Shown piece after piece: positions 52,857 through 61,637 of a stretch of DNA of 64,000 nucleotides (its first letter is position 1; every line of letters starts with the position of its first letter). Origin of the DNA: Candidatus Magnetomicrobium cryptolimnococcus (lineage in GTDB: Bacteria > Nitrospirota > Thermodesulfovibrionia > Thermodesulfovibrionales > Magnetobacteriaceae); NCBI GenBank assembly GCA_018606805.1, contig JAGYWI010000004.1:1-64000 (forward strand). The letters are read 5' to 3'. A model generated the notes under the pieces. The model was not told the origin of the DNA and ran no database searches. It saw nothing but the letters and a program-made list of their open reading frames with translations. A program made the position numbers and the translations under genes.

Positions 52857-52917
52857 AAGGGAGGCCTACCTCCCTTGCGTGAGGGGGTTTAAGGGGGAGA
52901 GCAGAGCGCGCCCCCTT
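52857..52917. terminator. Two hairpins between the unknown gene and V-ATPase B
   Basis: AAGGGAGGCCTACCTCCCTT (52857-52876) is a perfect hairpin; AAGGGGG (52891-52897) pairs with CCCCCTT (52911-52917), followed by TTACTTTTTAC. They lie between the unknown gene and the V-ATPase B start and probably end transcription of the upstream unit. Confidence 0.6.
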
Positions 52918-52934
52918 TTACTTTTTACTATTTA

Positions 52935-54236
52935 ATGATAAAAACTTATAATCATATTGAAAAAATCAAGGGAAGTATTGCCCAGATACAGGCAACTGGC
53001 ATTAAACTGGGTGAGCTTGCTCAAATTACGCTTAAAGACGGTCGCACCACGTATGCTGAGGCTATTAAGGTATCAACAGATAGCGTTATTGTGCAAATCT
53101 TTGGTGGTACTAAGGGGGTTTCAACAGATGATCGGGTGCGGTTTTTAAACCGTTTTATGCAGGTGCGCTTTGGGAATTCCATACTTGGGCGCAGGTTTAA
53201 TGGCTCTGCATTACCTATTGATGGTGGGGCTGATGTCTTTGAAAATAGTGTAGACATTGCCGGGCCTTCTTTTAATCCATCGCGGCGCATTATACCAAAT
53301 AGAATGATTAAAACCAATATACCGATGATAGACATGTTCAACACACTTGTTATAAGCCAAAAGATTCCTATATTTTCAATACCGGGTGAGCCCTATAATG
53401 AGCTTTTGGCACGTATAGCAAGTCAAGCGGATTCGGATATTGTCATATTAGGCGGCTGCGGGCTTAAGTTTGACGATTACGAGTTTTTTCGCAGACACTT
53501 TGAGCGCACAGGCGCTATTGAAAAAACCGTTATGTTTATTCATTTGGCCTCAGAACCTGTCGTTGAGTGTATCGTTGTTCCAGATTTATGCTTGGCAGTT
53601 GCCGAGCAGTTTGCTATTAAAAATAAAGACGTACTTGTCCTTTTAACTGATATGACGGCATTTGCCGATTCATTAAAGGAAATCTCTATCTCTATGGAAA
53701 AAGTACCATCAAATCGCGGCTATCCCGGCTCGCTGTACTCAGACCTTGCTGCTCGATATGAAAAGGCGGTTGACATTGAAGAGGCTGGCTCTATCACAAT
53801 AATAGCCGTAACCACGATGCCCGGTAACGACGTAACCCATCCCGTGCCGGATAACACTGGGTATATAACGGAGGGGCAGTTTTATTTACACGGGGGCGTT
53901 ATAGACCCCTTTGGCTCTCTTTCGCGGCTTAAGCAGTTGGTTATGGGGCGGGTTACTCGCAAGGAGCACTCAGACCTTGCAAACGCTATGATACGCCTCT
54001 ATGCTGATGCCAAAATGGCAAGGGATAGGGATTCCATGGGATTTCGTCTTAGTCAGTGGGATAGGAAGCTTTTAAACTATGGCAACATCTTTGAACAAAA
54101 GATGATGGATTTAAACGTCAACTTGGATATTTTAGAGCAGCTTGACCTTGGCTGGAGTATCCTTCACGAGTGTTTTGAAAAATACGAAACTGGCATTAAA
54201 GACACGTGGATTAATGAATACGGGCACTGGAGATAA
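52935..54236 (+). CDS. atpB: V-type ATP synthase subunit B
   Basis: Regulatory nucleotide-binding subunit of the V/A-type rotary ATPase head. The 433-residue protein has the conserved FSIPGEPYNELLARIASQ, LASEPVVECIVVPDLCLAVAEQFA, RGYPGSLYSDLAARYEKA and TMPGNDVTHPVPDNTGYITEGQ. Its sequence style is that of the bacterial E-A-B-D-I-K type. Unusually, no A, E or C subunit gene stands upstream, and no clear ribosome-binding site precedes the ATG. Confidence 0.93.
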   Translation: MIKTYNHIEKIKGSIAQIQATGIKLGELAQITLKDGRTTYAEAIKVSTDSVIVQIFGGTKGVSTDDRVRFLNRFMQVRFGNSILGRRFNGSALPIDGGADVFENSVDIAGPSFNPSRRIIPNRMIKTNIPMIDMFNTLVISQKIPIFSIPGEPYNELLARIASQADSDIVILGGCGLKFDDYEFFRRHFERTGAIEKTVMFIHLASEPVVECIVVPDLCLAVAEQFAIKNKDVLVLLTDMTAFADSLKEISISMEKVPSNRGYPGSLYSDLAARYEKAVDIEEAGSITIIAVTTMPGNDVTHPVPDNTGYITEGQFYLHGGVIDPFGSLSRLKQLVMGRVTRKEHSDLANAMIRLYADAKMARDRDSMGFRLSQWDRKLLNYGNIFEQKMMDLNVNLDILEQLDLGWSILHECFEKYETGIKDTWINEYGHWR

Positions 54237-54240
54237 AAAA

Positions 54241-54852
54241 GTGGCCACGGTTAAATTAAACAAAACGGAACTTAAACGCCAAAAAGAAACGCTTGAGCAG
54301 TTAAATAAATATCTGCCTACGTTACAGCTTAAAAAGCAGCAGTTGCAAATCGAACTTGAGGCGGCAGCTCTTGAAATTAAAGCAATTGACAAACAGATAA
54401 CCGCTATCATAAAAGACATGGAGCCATGGGCAGCGCTTTTTACAGAATATGCTATGGTAGACTTCAAGCGTGCTTTAAACTATACTGCCATTGATAGGGA
54501 AAGCATAAACACGGCTGGCGTTGATGTACCCGTGTTTAAGGCAATTCATTTTCCAACGCTTGAGTACTCTTTTTTTATAACGCCAACGTGGGTTGACGAG
54601 GCTATTGATAAACTAAGAGAGCTTGTTACTTTTAAACAGAAACGGCGTATTATTGAAGAAAAGCGCTCTATTTTAGCTGATGAGTTGCGTAAGACCACCA
54701 TTAAGGTAAACCTTTTTGAAAAGCGCATGATACCGCAGTGCAGGGAAAACATCCGTATTATAAAGGTGTTTCTTGGTGATATGGAGATAGCCTCCATTTG
54801 TAATGCTAAAATAGCTAAGGCAAAGCTTACACACAAAGTGAGGGCTTTATGA
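54241..54852 (+). CDS. atpD: V-type ATP synthase subunit D
   Basis: Central rotor shaft of the V-type ATPase. I chose the GTG at 54241, giving MATVKLNKTELKRQKE, a standard subunit D start, with GGAG 9 bases upstream; an ATG at 54142 would lie inside atpB. The 203-residue protein is a long antiparallel coiled coil ending in KRMIPQCRENIRIIKVFLGDMEIA. The stop overlaps the start of atpI. Confidence 0.93.
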   Translation: MATVKLNKTELKRQKETLEQLNKYLPTLQLKKQQLQIELEAAALEIKAIDKQITAIIKDMEPWAALFTEYAMVDFKRALNYTAIDRESINTAGVDVPVFKAIHFPTLEYSFFITPTWVDEAIDKLRELVTFKQKRRIIEEKRSILADELRKTTIKVNLFEKRMIPQCRENIRIIKVFLGDMEIASICNAKIAKAKLTHKVRAL

Positions 54853-56699
54853 TAGAAAAGATGCTTAAACTCATCTTTATAGCACCGGAGCTTGAAAAAG
54901 ACCGTATACTGAAAGTCTTACAAAGTATAGGGATTGTCGAGATAGAGCGCTATAGCGGTAAGGTTGGTAGCATCAACTATGCCTTAAAAAGGCAACTGGC
55001 GCCGGTAGATAAAGACATCCAATACCAACCGTCTAATAAGGTGCTTGATATATACAATTTTTTAAAACTAAATACGCCAAAAGACATTCAACAAGTTAAT
55101 GCTACATACGAATACGCCAAACACGTTGCTGATACGATTGCAAATATCAAAGAGGCAATGGCAACGCTGCATGTTAACGAAGAAGACATAATTGAACATA
55201 TCAAAACTATCCAGCCATTTGGCAGATTTGATAAACCTTTAATAGACTCACTTGAGACACAAAACAGTAAGGTACGTTTTTGGTTTTGTAAAAAGGGACA
55301 AGAGCCAGCATTTAATGAAGATACCATGTTTTTAGAAATCGGTAATAATAACCAAAACACCTACTACATGACCTTTGGCAATGACGTGCCGATGTGCCAG
55401 TATAAAGAAATCGTAATAACTAAAGACCTAAACGAACTTGAGTTAGAACTTTCCAAAAACAGGGAAAGACAAAATGGATTATTAGCCCAAATCCGACAAT
55501 ATGCACCATACCGTGATATAATATATCGGCTATACCTACGAGAGCTTGATATTATAGCCTTTGAGGAGGCAAAACGGAAGGCTATAAGTGCATTTTCAGG
55601 TCAAATTGCTTTCCTACAGGGGTGGTGTCCAAATAAAGATTTTTTGGCACTTAAGGCTGGTTTAAGCCAAGAGCTTGTGGAAATCGTGGAAGTAACACCT
55701 CTTCCCGATGAAAAACCCCCAACAGTGCTTATAAATAACAAGGTTAGTGAAATGGGCACTATGCTTATTAAGCTATACGATACCCCGTCTGTTACGGACT
55801 GGGACCCGTCAAGCTGGGTATTTTTTGCCTTTAGCGTGTTCTTTGCTATGATAATAGCCGATGGCGGCTACGGCCTTGTGCTCCTTTTTATTATGCTTTA
55901 TTGCAAGATAAAGTACAAACACCTAAAACCAAACGTGAGCAAATTTATAAACCTCTCCATCGTGCTTAGCTCGGTAACCGTTATCTATGGGCTGGCTGGT
56001 GGCGGGTTTTTCAGTTTAAGTGATACCAACCCATTTTTTGGTTGGATTGTGCGTTTACAGTTATTTAATACTGTGGATGTTGCCACTATGATAAATGCCG
56101 CTATAGTGATAGGTATGGCGCACGTAAGTATTGCTTTGATTTTAAAGGGCTTGCGTCTTATCGTGGAATTTAAGGAATATATATTAGCAATTGTTAATTT
56201 TGCATGGATTACTATTATATGGGTTTTTTATGCTTATTATGGTTATGCCCAAACCCCAGATACACCCTATTACGATATAAAGTCAGCACTTGAAAACACG
56301 TTAATTGTTACACTTATAATAGTGTTTTTGACATCAGCCGGCAGCTTCAAAAGTGCTGGCAAAGTTGCCGCCTACGGGTTTTTAGGTATATATAACGGTG
56401 TACAATTTTTTGCAGATATAATGTCATATTTGAGGCTATTTGCCCTTGGCATGACAAGCACACTCTTAGCGCAAACCTTCAATAGCCTTGCAGCAGAGGT
56501 CTGGGGCTATGGGATTTTTGGTATGCTTTTAGGTATAATAATATTTGTGTCTGGCCACACTATTAATATAATATTGAGCATAATGAGCGGCGTAATACAC
56601 GGCTTAAGGTTGAACTTTCTTGAATGGTACAGGTGGTGCTACGATGGAGATGGTCGGGCATTTAAGCCTTTTAGACTTTTAAGCAAAGATAGTACGTAA
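54849..56699 (+). CDS. atpI: V-type ATP synthase subunit I
   Basis: Membrane stator subunit a. The 616-residue protein has an N-terminal cytoplasmic half (~1-310) and a C-terminal membrane half with about seven helices, including DGGYGLVLLFIM, SYLRLFALGMTSTLLAQTF with the conserved Arg, and GHTINIILSIMSGVIHGLRLNFLEWY. It overlaps atpD by 4 bases and is followed by atpK after 13 bases. Confidence 0.94.
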   Translation: MIEKMLKLIFIAPELEKDRILKVLQSIGIVEIERYSGKVGSINYALKRQLAPVDKDIQYQPSNKVLDIYNFLKLNTPKDIQQVNATYEYAKHVADTIANIKEAMATLHVNEEDIIEHIKTIQPFGRFDKPLIDSLETQNSKVRFWFCKKGQEPAFNEDTMFLEIGNNNQNTYYMTFGNDVPMCQYKEIVITKDLNELELELSKNRERQNGLLAQIRQYAPYRDIIYRLYLRELDIIAFEEAKRKAISAFSGQIAFLQGWCPNKDFLALKAGLSQELVEIVEVTPLPDEKPPTVLINNKVSEMGTMLIKLYDTPSVTDWDPSSWVFFAFSVFFAMIIADGGYGLVLLFIMLYCKIKYKHLKPNVSKFINLSIVLSSVTVIYGLAGGGFFSLSDTNPFFGWIVRLQLFNTVDVATMINAAIVIGMAHVSIALILKGLRLIVEFKEYILAIVNFAWITIIWVFYAYYGYAQTPDTPYYDIKSALENTLIVTLIIVFLTSAGSFKSAGKVAAYGFLGIYNGVQFFADIMSYLRLFALGMTSTLLAQTFNSLAAEVWGYGIFGMLLGIIIFVSGHTINIILSIMSGVIHGLRLNFLEWYRWCYDGDGRAFKPFRLLSKDST

Positions 56700-56712
56700 A
56701 TTAGGAGGTTTT

Positions 56713-57156
56713 ATGGCATTTGATATAGGCTCGTTAGGGCCTCCCATGGCAATATGCCTAAGCGCTGTAGGAAGCGCTATAGGGTGTGCAATATCAGGAA
56801 TGGCAACCCATGGTGTGTTGACCAAAACGGACGAAGGGCACGGCAAATACCTCGGCATGTCAGCAGCACCAGCGTCTCAGACTATATACGGGTTTGTTTT
56901 AATGATACTATTAAATAACCAATTGCAGCAAACCCCGCATAACTCACTGGGAATTTTTGCAATAGGCGTCTTTTGCGGCATCGGAATAATGGTAAGTGCC
57001 ATATTCCAAGGTAAGGTTTGCGCCACGGGTGTTTTGGCCTCGCTTAAAAAGCCATCACTATACGCTAAAACCTTCCTTGCCGTTGGTATCACGGAAAGCT
57101 TTGCACTATTTACCCTAATAGGGGGGATTTTATCAATGTCGGTGCTACCTAAATGA
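56713..57156 (+). CDS. atpK: V-type ATP synthase subunit K (rotor ring)
   Basis: Proteolipid of the rotor ring. The 147-residue protein has four membrane helices made by two duplicated halves, the second carrying the ion-binding Glu128 (AVGITESFALF). Gln56 (APASQTIYGF) and Gln99 (SAIFQGKV) fall where the sodium-binding ligands of Enterococcus hirae NtpK are expected, so Na+ coupling is possible. Its stop overlaps the next gene as ATGA. Confidence 0.93.
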   Translation: MAFDIGSLGPPMAICLSAVGSAIGCAISGMATHGVLTKTDEGHGKYLGMSAAPASQTIYGFVLMILLNNQLQQTPHNSLGIFAIGVFCGIGIMVSAIFQGKVCATGVLASLKKPSLYAKTFLAVGITESFALFTLIGGILSMSVLPK

Positions 57157-57716
57157 AAGAACAAGATAGACTACCACCAAATCAACACCTTACAGAGGAT
57201 TTTCCGGTTTTACACGCAGGCAATATCCCAGCTTTTGACAAAGCCACGTGGGACTTCAAAGTAAAAGGACTTGTGGAAAATCCAATTACCATAAACTATG
57301 ACGAATTTTTAAGCCTACCGTCTACTACCGTTACAGCCGACTTTCATTGCGTAACAGGTTGGACAAAGTACGGACTACTATGGCACGGTGTTTTATTTAA
57401 AAGCCTTGCTTCTATTGTAAAACCTATGGCTGAGGCAAAATTTGTGATTGTCGTTGCCGAACATGGATACACTACAAATATGCCACTTGAAACGGCTATG
57501 AATGATGACGTCATCTTAGCATACGAATATGACAAAAAGCCAATAACTCCAGCACACGGCTACCCTCTGAGATTGGTTGTGCCAAAGCTCTATGCTTATA
57601 AAAGTGCTAAATGGGTAAGACAAATTGTCTTTACCGCTGAGGATAAAAAGGGCTTTTGGGAAGTGCGTGGTTATAGCAATAGTGCCGATCCTTGGAAAGA
57701 AGAACGCTACTCGTAA
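57153..57716 (+). CDS. Molybdopterin-dependent oxidoreductase, sulfite oxidase-like
   Basis: A small soluble member of the sulfite oxidase/YedY fold. The molybdenum-ligating Cys lies in TADFHCVTGWTKYGLLWHGV, and LRLVVPKLYAYKSAKWVRQIVF is the typical C-terminal segment. The 187-residue length without a Tat or other signal peptide suggests a cytoplasmic protein. It overlaps atpK in an ATGA and is read as the last gene of the V-ATPase unit. The substrate is unknown. Confidence 0.88.
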   Translation: MKEQDRLPPNQHLTEDFPVLHAGNIPAFDKATWDFKVKGLVENPITINYDEFLSLPSTTVTADFHCVTGWTKYGLLWHGVLFKSLASIVKPMAEAKFVIVVAEHGYTTNMPLETAMNDDVILAYEYDKKPITPAHGYPLRLVVPKLYAYKSAKWVRQIVFTAEDKKGFWEVRGYSNSADPWKEERYS

Positions 57717-57734
57717 AAGAGAAAAAAAAGATAG

Positions 57735-57759
57735 AGGATGAGGGCAGTGCCCTTATCCT
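57735..57759. terminator. Intrinsic terminator between the molybdopterin gene and the half-ferritin gene
   Basis: AGGATGAGGGC pairs with GCCCTTATCCT around a 3-base loop and is followed by TTTTTCTT on the plus strand, with A-rich sequence on the other side. It can end both the V-ATPase unit and the convergent minus-strand unit. Confidence 0.8.
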
Positions 57760-57802
57760 TTTTCTTCTATCTTCTTCTATTTTTTTCTAAATGAGTCTCC
57801 TA

Positions 57803-58048
57803 CTAATTTTTTGATTTTAGTCCACCGAGTTCTGTTTTCAGGTCATTGAGTATTTTTCTTAGCCATATTTCGTGTCCCTTTTCCTGTTCTGCTAGGTTAA
57901 GAAACATAGTTCTTGAAGCATCGCTTGTTGCCTTAGCAACAGCTGACAGGTAAAACTCTCTGGCTGAAATCTCCCTTGGAATTGCCAGAAGCACTATTTG
58001 TATCATTTCTTCAAGTTCGCTTATTCTTGCCTTATTTGCTTTAACCAT
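57803..58048 (-). CDS. Half-length ferritin/rubrerythrin-like protein
   Basis: The 81-residue protein is a helix pair: REISAREFYLSAVAKATSDASRTMFLNLAEQEKGHEIWLRKIL. A first-helix Glu and the ExxH of EQEKGHE match a rubrerythrin-type iron site, but only half of the usual four-helix bundle is present, so it would need to dimerise. Encapsulated ferritins use a similar half-bundle layout, though no encapsulin gene is seen. It follows the cytochrome b5/DUF2231 gene on the same strand. Confidence 0.65.
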   Translation of the reverse strand: MVKANKARISELEEMIQIVLLAIPREISAREFYLSAVAKATSDASRTMFLNLAEQEKGHEIWLRKILNDLKTELGGLKSKN

Positions 58049-58062
58049 TTAATACTCCTTTA

Positions 58063-58770
58063 TTAAGACGGCCAGGTTATTTTTCCGCCGTTATAGGCAA
58101 CGTATGAAATAAATCCTACGTTTAGAAAAATCAAGCTATTGTATATAATATTTAGAAGGCCTTCTTCTATGTATATGTTAGGTATAAGTGTGCGCAGAAG
58201 ACATACGATGATGCTTGTAACGCATAATATGGCGGAAAAGATTATTTTCGCTTTAAATATCTTTGTAAATGTGGTTTCGTAGTTGACCCACCAGCTAAAT
58301 AGTCCGGATAGGATTGCTGGAAAGGTTGTTAGGGTTGCAAATATAGTTGAGTAAAAGGCCGCCCTTTCAAAAGAAACGTCCTTACTTAGTATGTAAATAG
58401 CCTGCATAAGTGCGCTAAAGACGAAAAGCCCCATTGGGTTATGGATTAATACGGGATGGGGATGGAATTTTTTATATAATTGACGGTACTTTTCCTTGAT
58501 ATTAACCTGTAGTTGTATATCTGGTGGAATTTGCAAATCTGGCTCTTTATCTTCAAGTTCTCCGACAAGTGTGACTCGTTTTAATACGTCCTCGCCGTGG
58601 GGAGCCATAACAATATTGGCCGTAAGGTCTTGGCCGGCCTTATGGTTTGCCATGTGAATGCCATTAGCCCATAGTTTGCTTTTACTTACGTCATACACTT
58701 TGCCTTTGTATGCGATATAGGCTGGTTTTCCATCTTTACCGGTGTATTCTTTTAGGTCATCTTTTTTCAA
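58063..58770 (-). CDS. Cytochrome b5-like heme domain with DUF2231 membrane domain
   Basis: The 235-residue protein has an N-terminal cytochrome b5-like domain (~1-75; LKEYTGKDGKPAYIAYKGKVYDVSKSKLW, with possible heme ligands in IHMANHKAGQDLT and APHG) and a C-terminal part of four membrane helices (GLFVFSALMQAIYIL, GLFSWWVNYE, IIFSAILCVTSIIVCLL, FLNVGFISYVAYNGG) of the DUF2231 type. It is likely an inner-membrane redox protein. Its stop lies 14 bases before the half-ferritin start. Confidence 0.82.
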   Translation of the reverse strand: MKKDDLKEYTGKDGKPAYIAYKGKVYDVSKSKLWANGIHMANHKAGQDLTANIVMAPHGEDVLKRVTLVGELEDKEPDLQIPPDIQLQVNIKEKYRQLYKKFHPHPVLIHNPMGLFVFSALMQAIYILSKDVSFERAAFYSTIFATLTTFPAILSGLFSWWVNYETTFTKIFKAKIIFSAILCVTSIIVCLLRTLIPNIYIEEGLLNIIYNSLIFLNVGFISYVAYNGGKITWPS

Positions 58771-58799
58771 GTGTAGACCTCCTTGGATTTTTATAATTA

Positions 58800-59885
58800 C
58801 TATTTCAAAGTCAAAAGCTTATTTTTTAGATCGCTTTCCATCTTCAATAGTTCCTTTTCTACTTCAACGCGCTTATTACGGCCTTCCCTTTGAATATTTA
58901 ATGTCTCTTCAATCGTGCTTATAAGGTCTGCGTTAGTTTTCCTAAGTGTTTCTATGTCAACGATGCCGCGCTCTGATTCCTTGGCAATGCCGGTCATGTT
59001 TGCCTTTAGCATTTCGGCGTTTTTGCGCAGTAGTTCGTTTGTTGTATCGCTTACCTCGCGTTGCAGTTGAAGTGCCTTTTGTTGTTTATAAAGACCAAGG
59101 GCTATTACTATTTGGTTTTTCCAAAGGGGAATTGTATTTAATATGCTTGATTGGATTTTTTCAACAAGCTCTTGATTAGCGTTTTGTACAAGGCGTATTT
59201 GTGGGCCTGTTTGCAGGGCTATGTTTCTACTAAGAAGTAGATTGTGCAGATTTTTATCAAAGCGATTGACCTTTTGTTGTATATCACTTAATGCTTGAGC
59301 CTCCATAGGGGCTTCATTTTCAGCGGCTGCTTTGATTTTTTCTTCTTGCTGGGGGATTATTGTTTCATGGCATTCCTTTACCTTTAGTTTACCAGCAGTA
59401 ATTAAAATATTCAACTCACGGAAATATTCAAGATTTTTTTTATATAAGTTATCAAACATACTAATATCTTTAAGAAGCTCCATGCGTGCATTATCCAGCT
59501 TATCGGTAACTTTATCTATTTGAACGCTGATTTTATCGTATTTAGCAACAAATTTCTTGGCAGAGTCAACGAGTGAGCCAAGAAACGGTATTTTTGAAAA
59601 AAAGCCGCCTTTGGTTGGTGCTAAATTGTCAACGTCCATTTCCTTTACATTTAAAAGTAAGTCTGTCAGCATATCACCAACGTAGCCGCTATCCTTTGAG
59701 CGCACGGTGTTTAGTATATTATCCGAAAATGATGCAATGGACTTTTGTGCACTTACACCATACTGTAGGGTTTCCTGTGCATCGTCAATATTAATCTTGG
59801 CACTGATTTCTTTAATCCGGTTTTTTTCATCATCAGTAAATCCGGTTAAATCCACACTACTATTATTATTTATTAAAGCTTCCAT
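58800..59885 (-). CDS. TelA/KlaA-family toxic-anion resistance protein
   Basis: The 361-residue, mainly helical protein belongs to the TelA family (linked to tellurite resistance in plasmids and to stress clusters). Landmarks are GFFSKIPFLGSLVDSAKKFVAKYDKISVQIDKVTDKLD, YFRELNILITAGKLKV and TIPLWKNQIVIALGLYKQQKAL. I chose the ATG at 59885 because AAGGAG stands upstream; a longer start at 59921 is less likely. It follows a receptor gene and an XpaC-like gene in one unit. Confidence 0.85.
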   Translation of the reverse strand: MEALINNNSSVDLTGFTDDEKNRIKEISAKINIDDAQETLQYGVSAQKSIASFSDNILNTVRSKDSGYVGDMLTDLLLNVKEMDVDNLAPTKGGFFSKIPFLGSLVDSAKKFVAKYDKISVQIDKVTDKLDNARMELLKDISMFDNLYKKNLEYFRELNILITAGKLKVKECHETIIPQQEEKIKAAAENEAPMEAQALSDIQQKVNRFDKNLHNLLLSRNIALQTGPQIRLVQNANQELVEKIQSSILNTIPLWKNQIVIALGLYKQQKALQLQREVSDTTNELLRKNAEMLKANMTGIAKESERGIVDIETLRKTNADLISTIEETLNIQREGRNKRVEVEKELLKMESDLKNKLLTLK

Positions 59886-59907
59886 AGTTTCTCCTTCAGA
59901 AACGTTT

Positions 59908-61005
59908 TTATTTACCTTCAAGTGCCTTTATAATTTTATCCATAACCTTAGCTGATGGCATTTGCATGACCTTTTCAATCTTTTCAGGTATACCAACGAC
60001 CTCAAGCACCTTGGGATTATTCTGTACACCGATTAAACCAGTTCTAAAGCCGTGTTTTTCCCAAGCAAATTGCTGAATCTCTTCATCGCTTAGAATTTTT
60101 ATAAGTTCAGTCCCGGCTGGTGTTAGTGCTATTAACGGGTGTGAGCTCCATATAGTAGGAACCGGATAGAGTATTCTTACCTTTTCCTTTACATTTGGCC
60201 AATAATCTTTATACTTAGTAGCAAATTCAACCATTTGATTTTCATATCCAACAATAAGCGGTTTAGCCCCAACGCCAGTACGCAGGTACTGCTCAAAGAG
60301 GTCCCCCGATGAGGATTCCATATAACCAAGGCGCTTAAAAAATGATAGTATATTAGGCATATGTTTGTCTATTAAGCTCTCATCCACCACGTCTTCATTA
60401 TTTAACAGATTTGCCAAAAGCCCGGCAAATATATTACCTGAATTGCTTTTAACTGGGTCGGTACACATCACGTTAACCTTTCCGTATAGCTCGTTAATAT
60501 TGAGGTCAGACCATTTTTTGCCCTCCATTATGGTCTGTATTAGTCTTGGCATGTCAACAATGTAGTATGTACCGTTGATTTTTTGTACAATGCCAGCTTT
60601 AATAAGACCGGTTTCTTTGCCGGGCTCTTCTGAGCCAACAACAGTGTCCCAGCTATAAAGCACGATAGGGCTATTAAAAATGTTTTCGCTTTTAACCAGT
60701 TTTTTGTTACTTTCTTTAAATATCTCAAGTGCTATCATATTTGAAGGCCACAGAAAATCAATGTTTGTTGTCTTGGTTTCTCTCGCCATTTCAATAGAGC
60801 CGACCTTTGTATAATCTATGATAACCCCGAATTTATCTTTTAATATCTTTTTAAAGTCCTCTGATTCAAGTAAACCCGCCTTTTCACCACCAACGTACCC
60901 TTTTACCACGATTGTCTTTTTTGTCCCTGATGAGGCTACATATATAACGAGCCCTGCTGCTATGATTATAGACAATATAATAATCCCTACCAATTTTTGT
61001 TTCAT
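59908..61005 (-). CDS. Extracytoplasmic solute-binding protein paired with TelA
   Basis: The 365-residue protein has an N-terminal membrane anchor or signal (KLVGIIILSIIIAAGLVIYVA) and a type II periplasmic-binding fold: VVKGYVGGEKAGLLES, IDFLWPSNMIALEIF and CTDPVKSNSGNIFAGLLANLL. No transporter permease lies nearby. Motifs WPSN and the SNSG segment are shared with the VWA-fused receptor two genes upstream, so the two are probably paralogues. I chose the second ATG, 9 bases behind AGGAGG. Confidence 0.75.
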   Translation of the reverse strand: MKQKLVGIIILSIIIAAGLVIYVASSGTKKTIVVKGYVGGEKAGLLESEDFKKILKDKFGVIIDYTKVGSIEMARETKTTNIDFLWPSNMIALEIFKESNKKLVKSENIFNSPIVLYSWDTVVGSEEPGKETGLIKAGIVQKINGTYYIVDMPRLIQTIMEGKKWSDLNINELYGKVNVMCTDPVKSNSGNIFAGLLANLLNNEDVVDESLIDKHMPNILSFFKRLGYMESSSGDLFEQYLRTGVGAKPLIVGYENQMVEFATKYKDYWPNVKEKVRILYPVPTIWSSHPLIALTPAGTELIKILSDEEIQQFAWEKHGFRTGLIGVQNNPKVLEVVGIPEKIEKVMQMPSAKVMDKIIKALEGK

Positions 61006-61023
61006 AAACATCTACCTCCTAAA

Positions 61024-61635
61024 TCAAAGCCCTTCTATTTTTATCGTTTTTTCCAGTAAATCCATTTCTACATCTAAATCCATCAAATCATTATCAAGCA
61101 ACCTTTCATGTTGTTTTATAAAGGTATTTTTAATCGTATCAAGCATCCCTTCAACCTTGCTTAACCGTTTATTAATATCCCCTGAGCTTAAGCCAACAGC
61201 CGCAAGCTCAGCATACTTTTCCACTATGTAAACGGTTGCATCTAAATAATAGGAAAGGAACTGCTTTGCAACCCTAACATCCTTCGGGTCCCTTTGTATT
61301 TCCTTAATGACATTGCGTCCAACAAGACAGATTTCTGATACCTTGTCCTTAATCTCTACCTTTTTTATCTTAGTAATGTAAGAGCCGATAGTATCTATCT
61401 TCTTTGTAGCCTCCCGTATTACCTTATCAACTTCCTCGTTTTGTACCTTTTTTAATGTTACCTCTATTTGTTGCTTTTTCCTTTGGGAAAATATTAAATC
61501 TATAGCTACATAGGCCAATATTGCAACTATTATAGAAAGTATCGGGCTCAGTTTTAAAACAAATAAAAACACAATAAAACTAACCCCTCCTATTAGCCCG
61601 GAAACCAAATGTATAACTAAATTTCTCCTATCCAT
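61024..61635 (-). CDS. XpaC-like membrane protein
   Basis: The 203-residue protein has two close membrane helices (~10-50; GLIGGVSFIVFLFVLKLSPILSIIVAILAYVAIDLIF) and a long helical cytoplasmic part (EVDKVIREATKKIDTIGSYITKI, VEKYAELAAVGLSSGDINKRL). This matches the XpaC family (5-bromo-4-chloroindolyl phosphate hydrolysis), which often neighbours TelA. It lies between the two receptor genes. Confidence 0.8.
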   Translation of the reverse strand: MDRRNLVIHLVSGLIGGVSFIVFLFVLKLSPILSIIVAILAYVAIDLIFSQRKKQQIEVTLKKVQNEEVDKVIREATKKIDTIGSYITKIKKVEIKDKVSEICLVGRNVIKEIQRDPKDVRVAKQFLSYYLDATVYIVEKYAELAAVGLSSGDINKRLSKVEGMLDTIKNTFIKQHERLLDNDLMDLDVEMDLLEKTIKIEGL

Positions 61636-61637
61636 GA

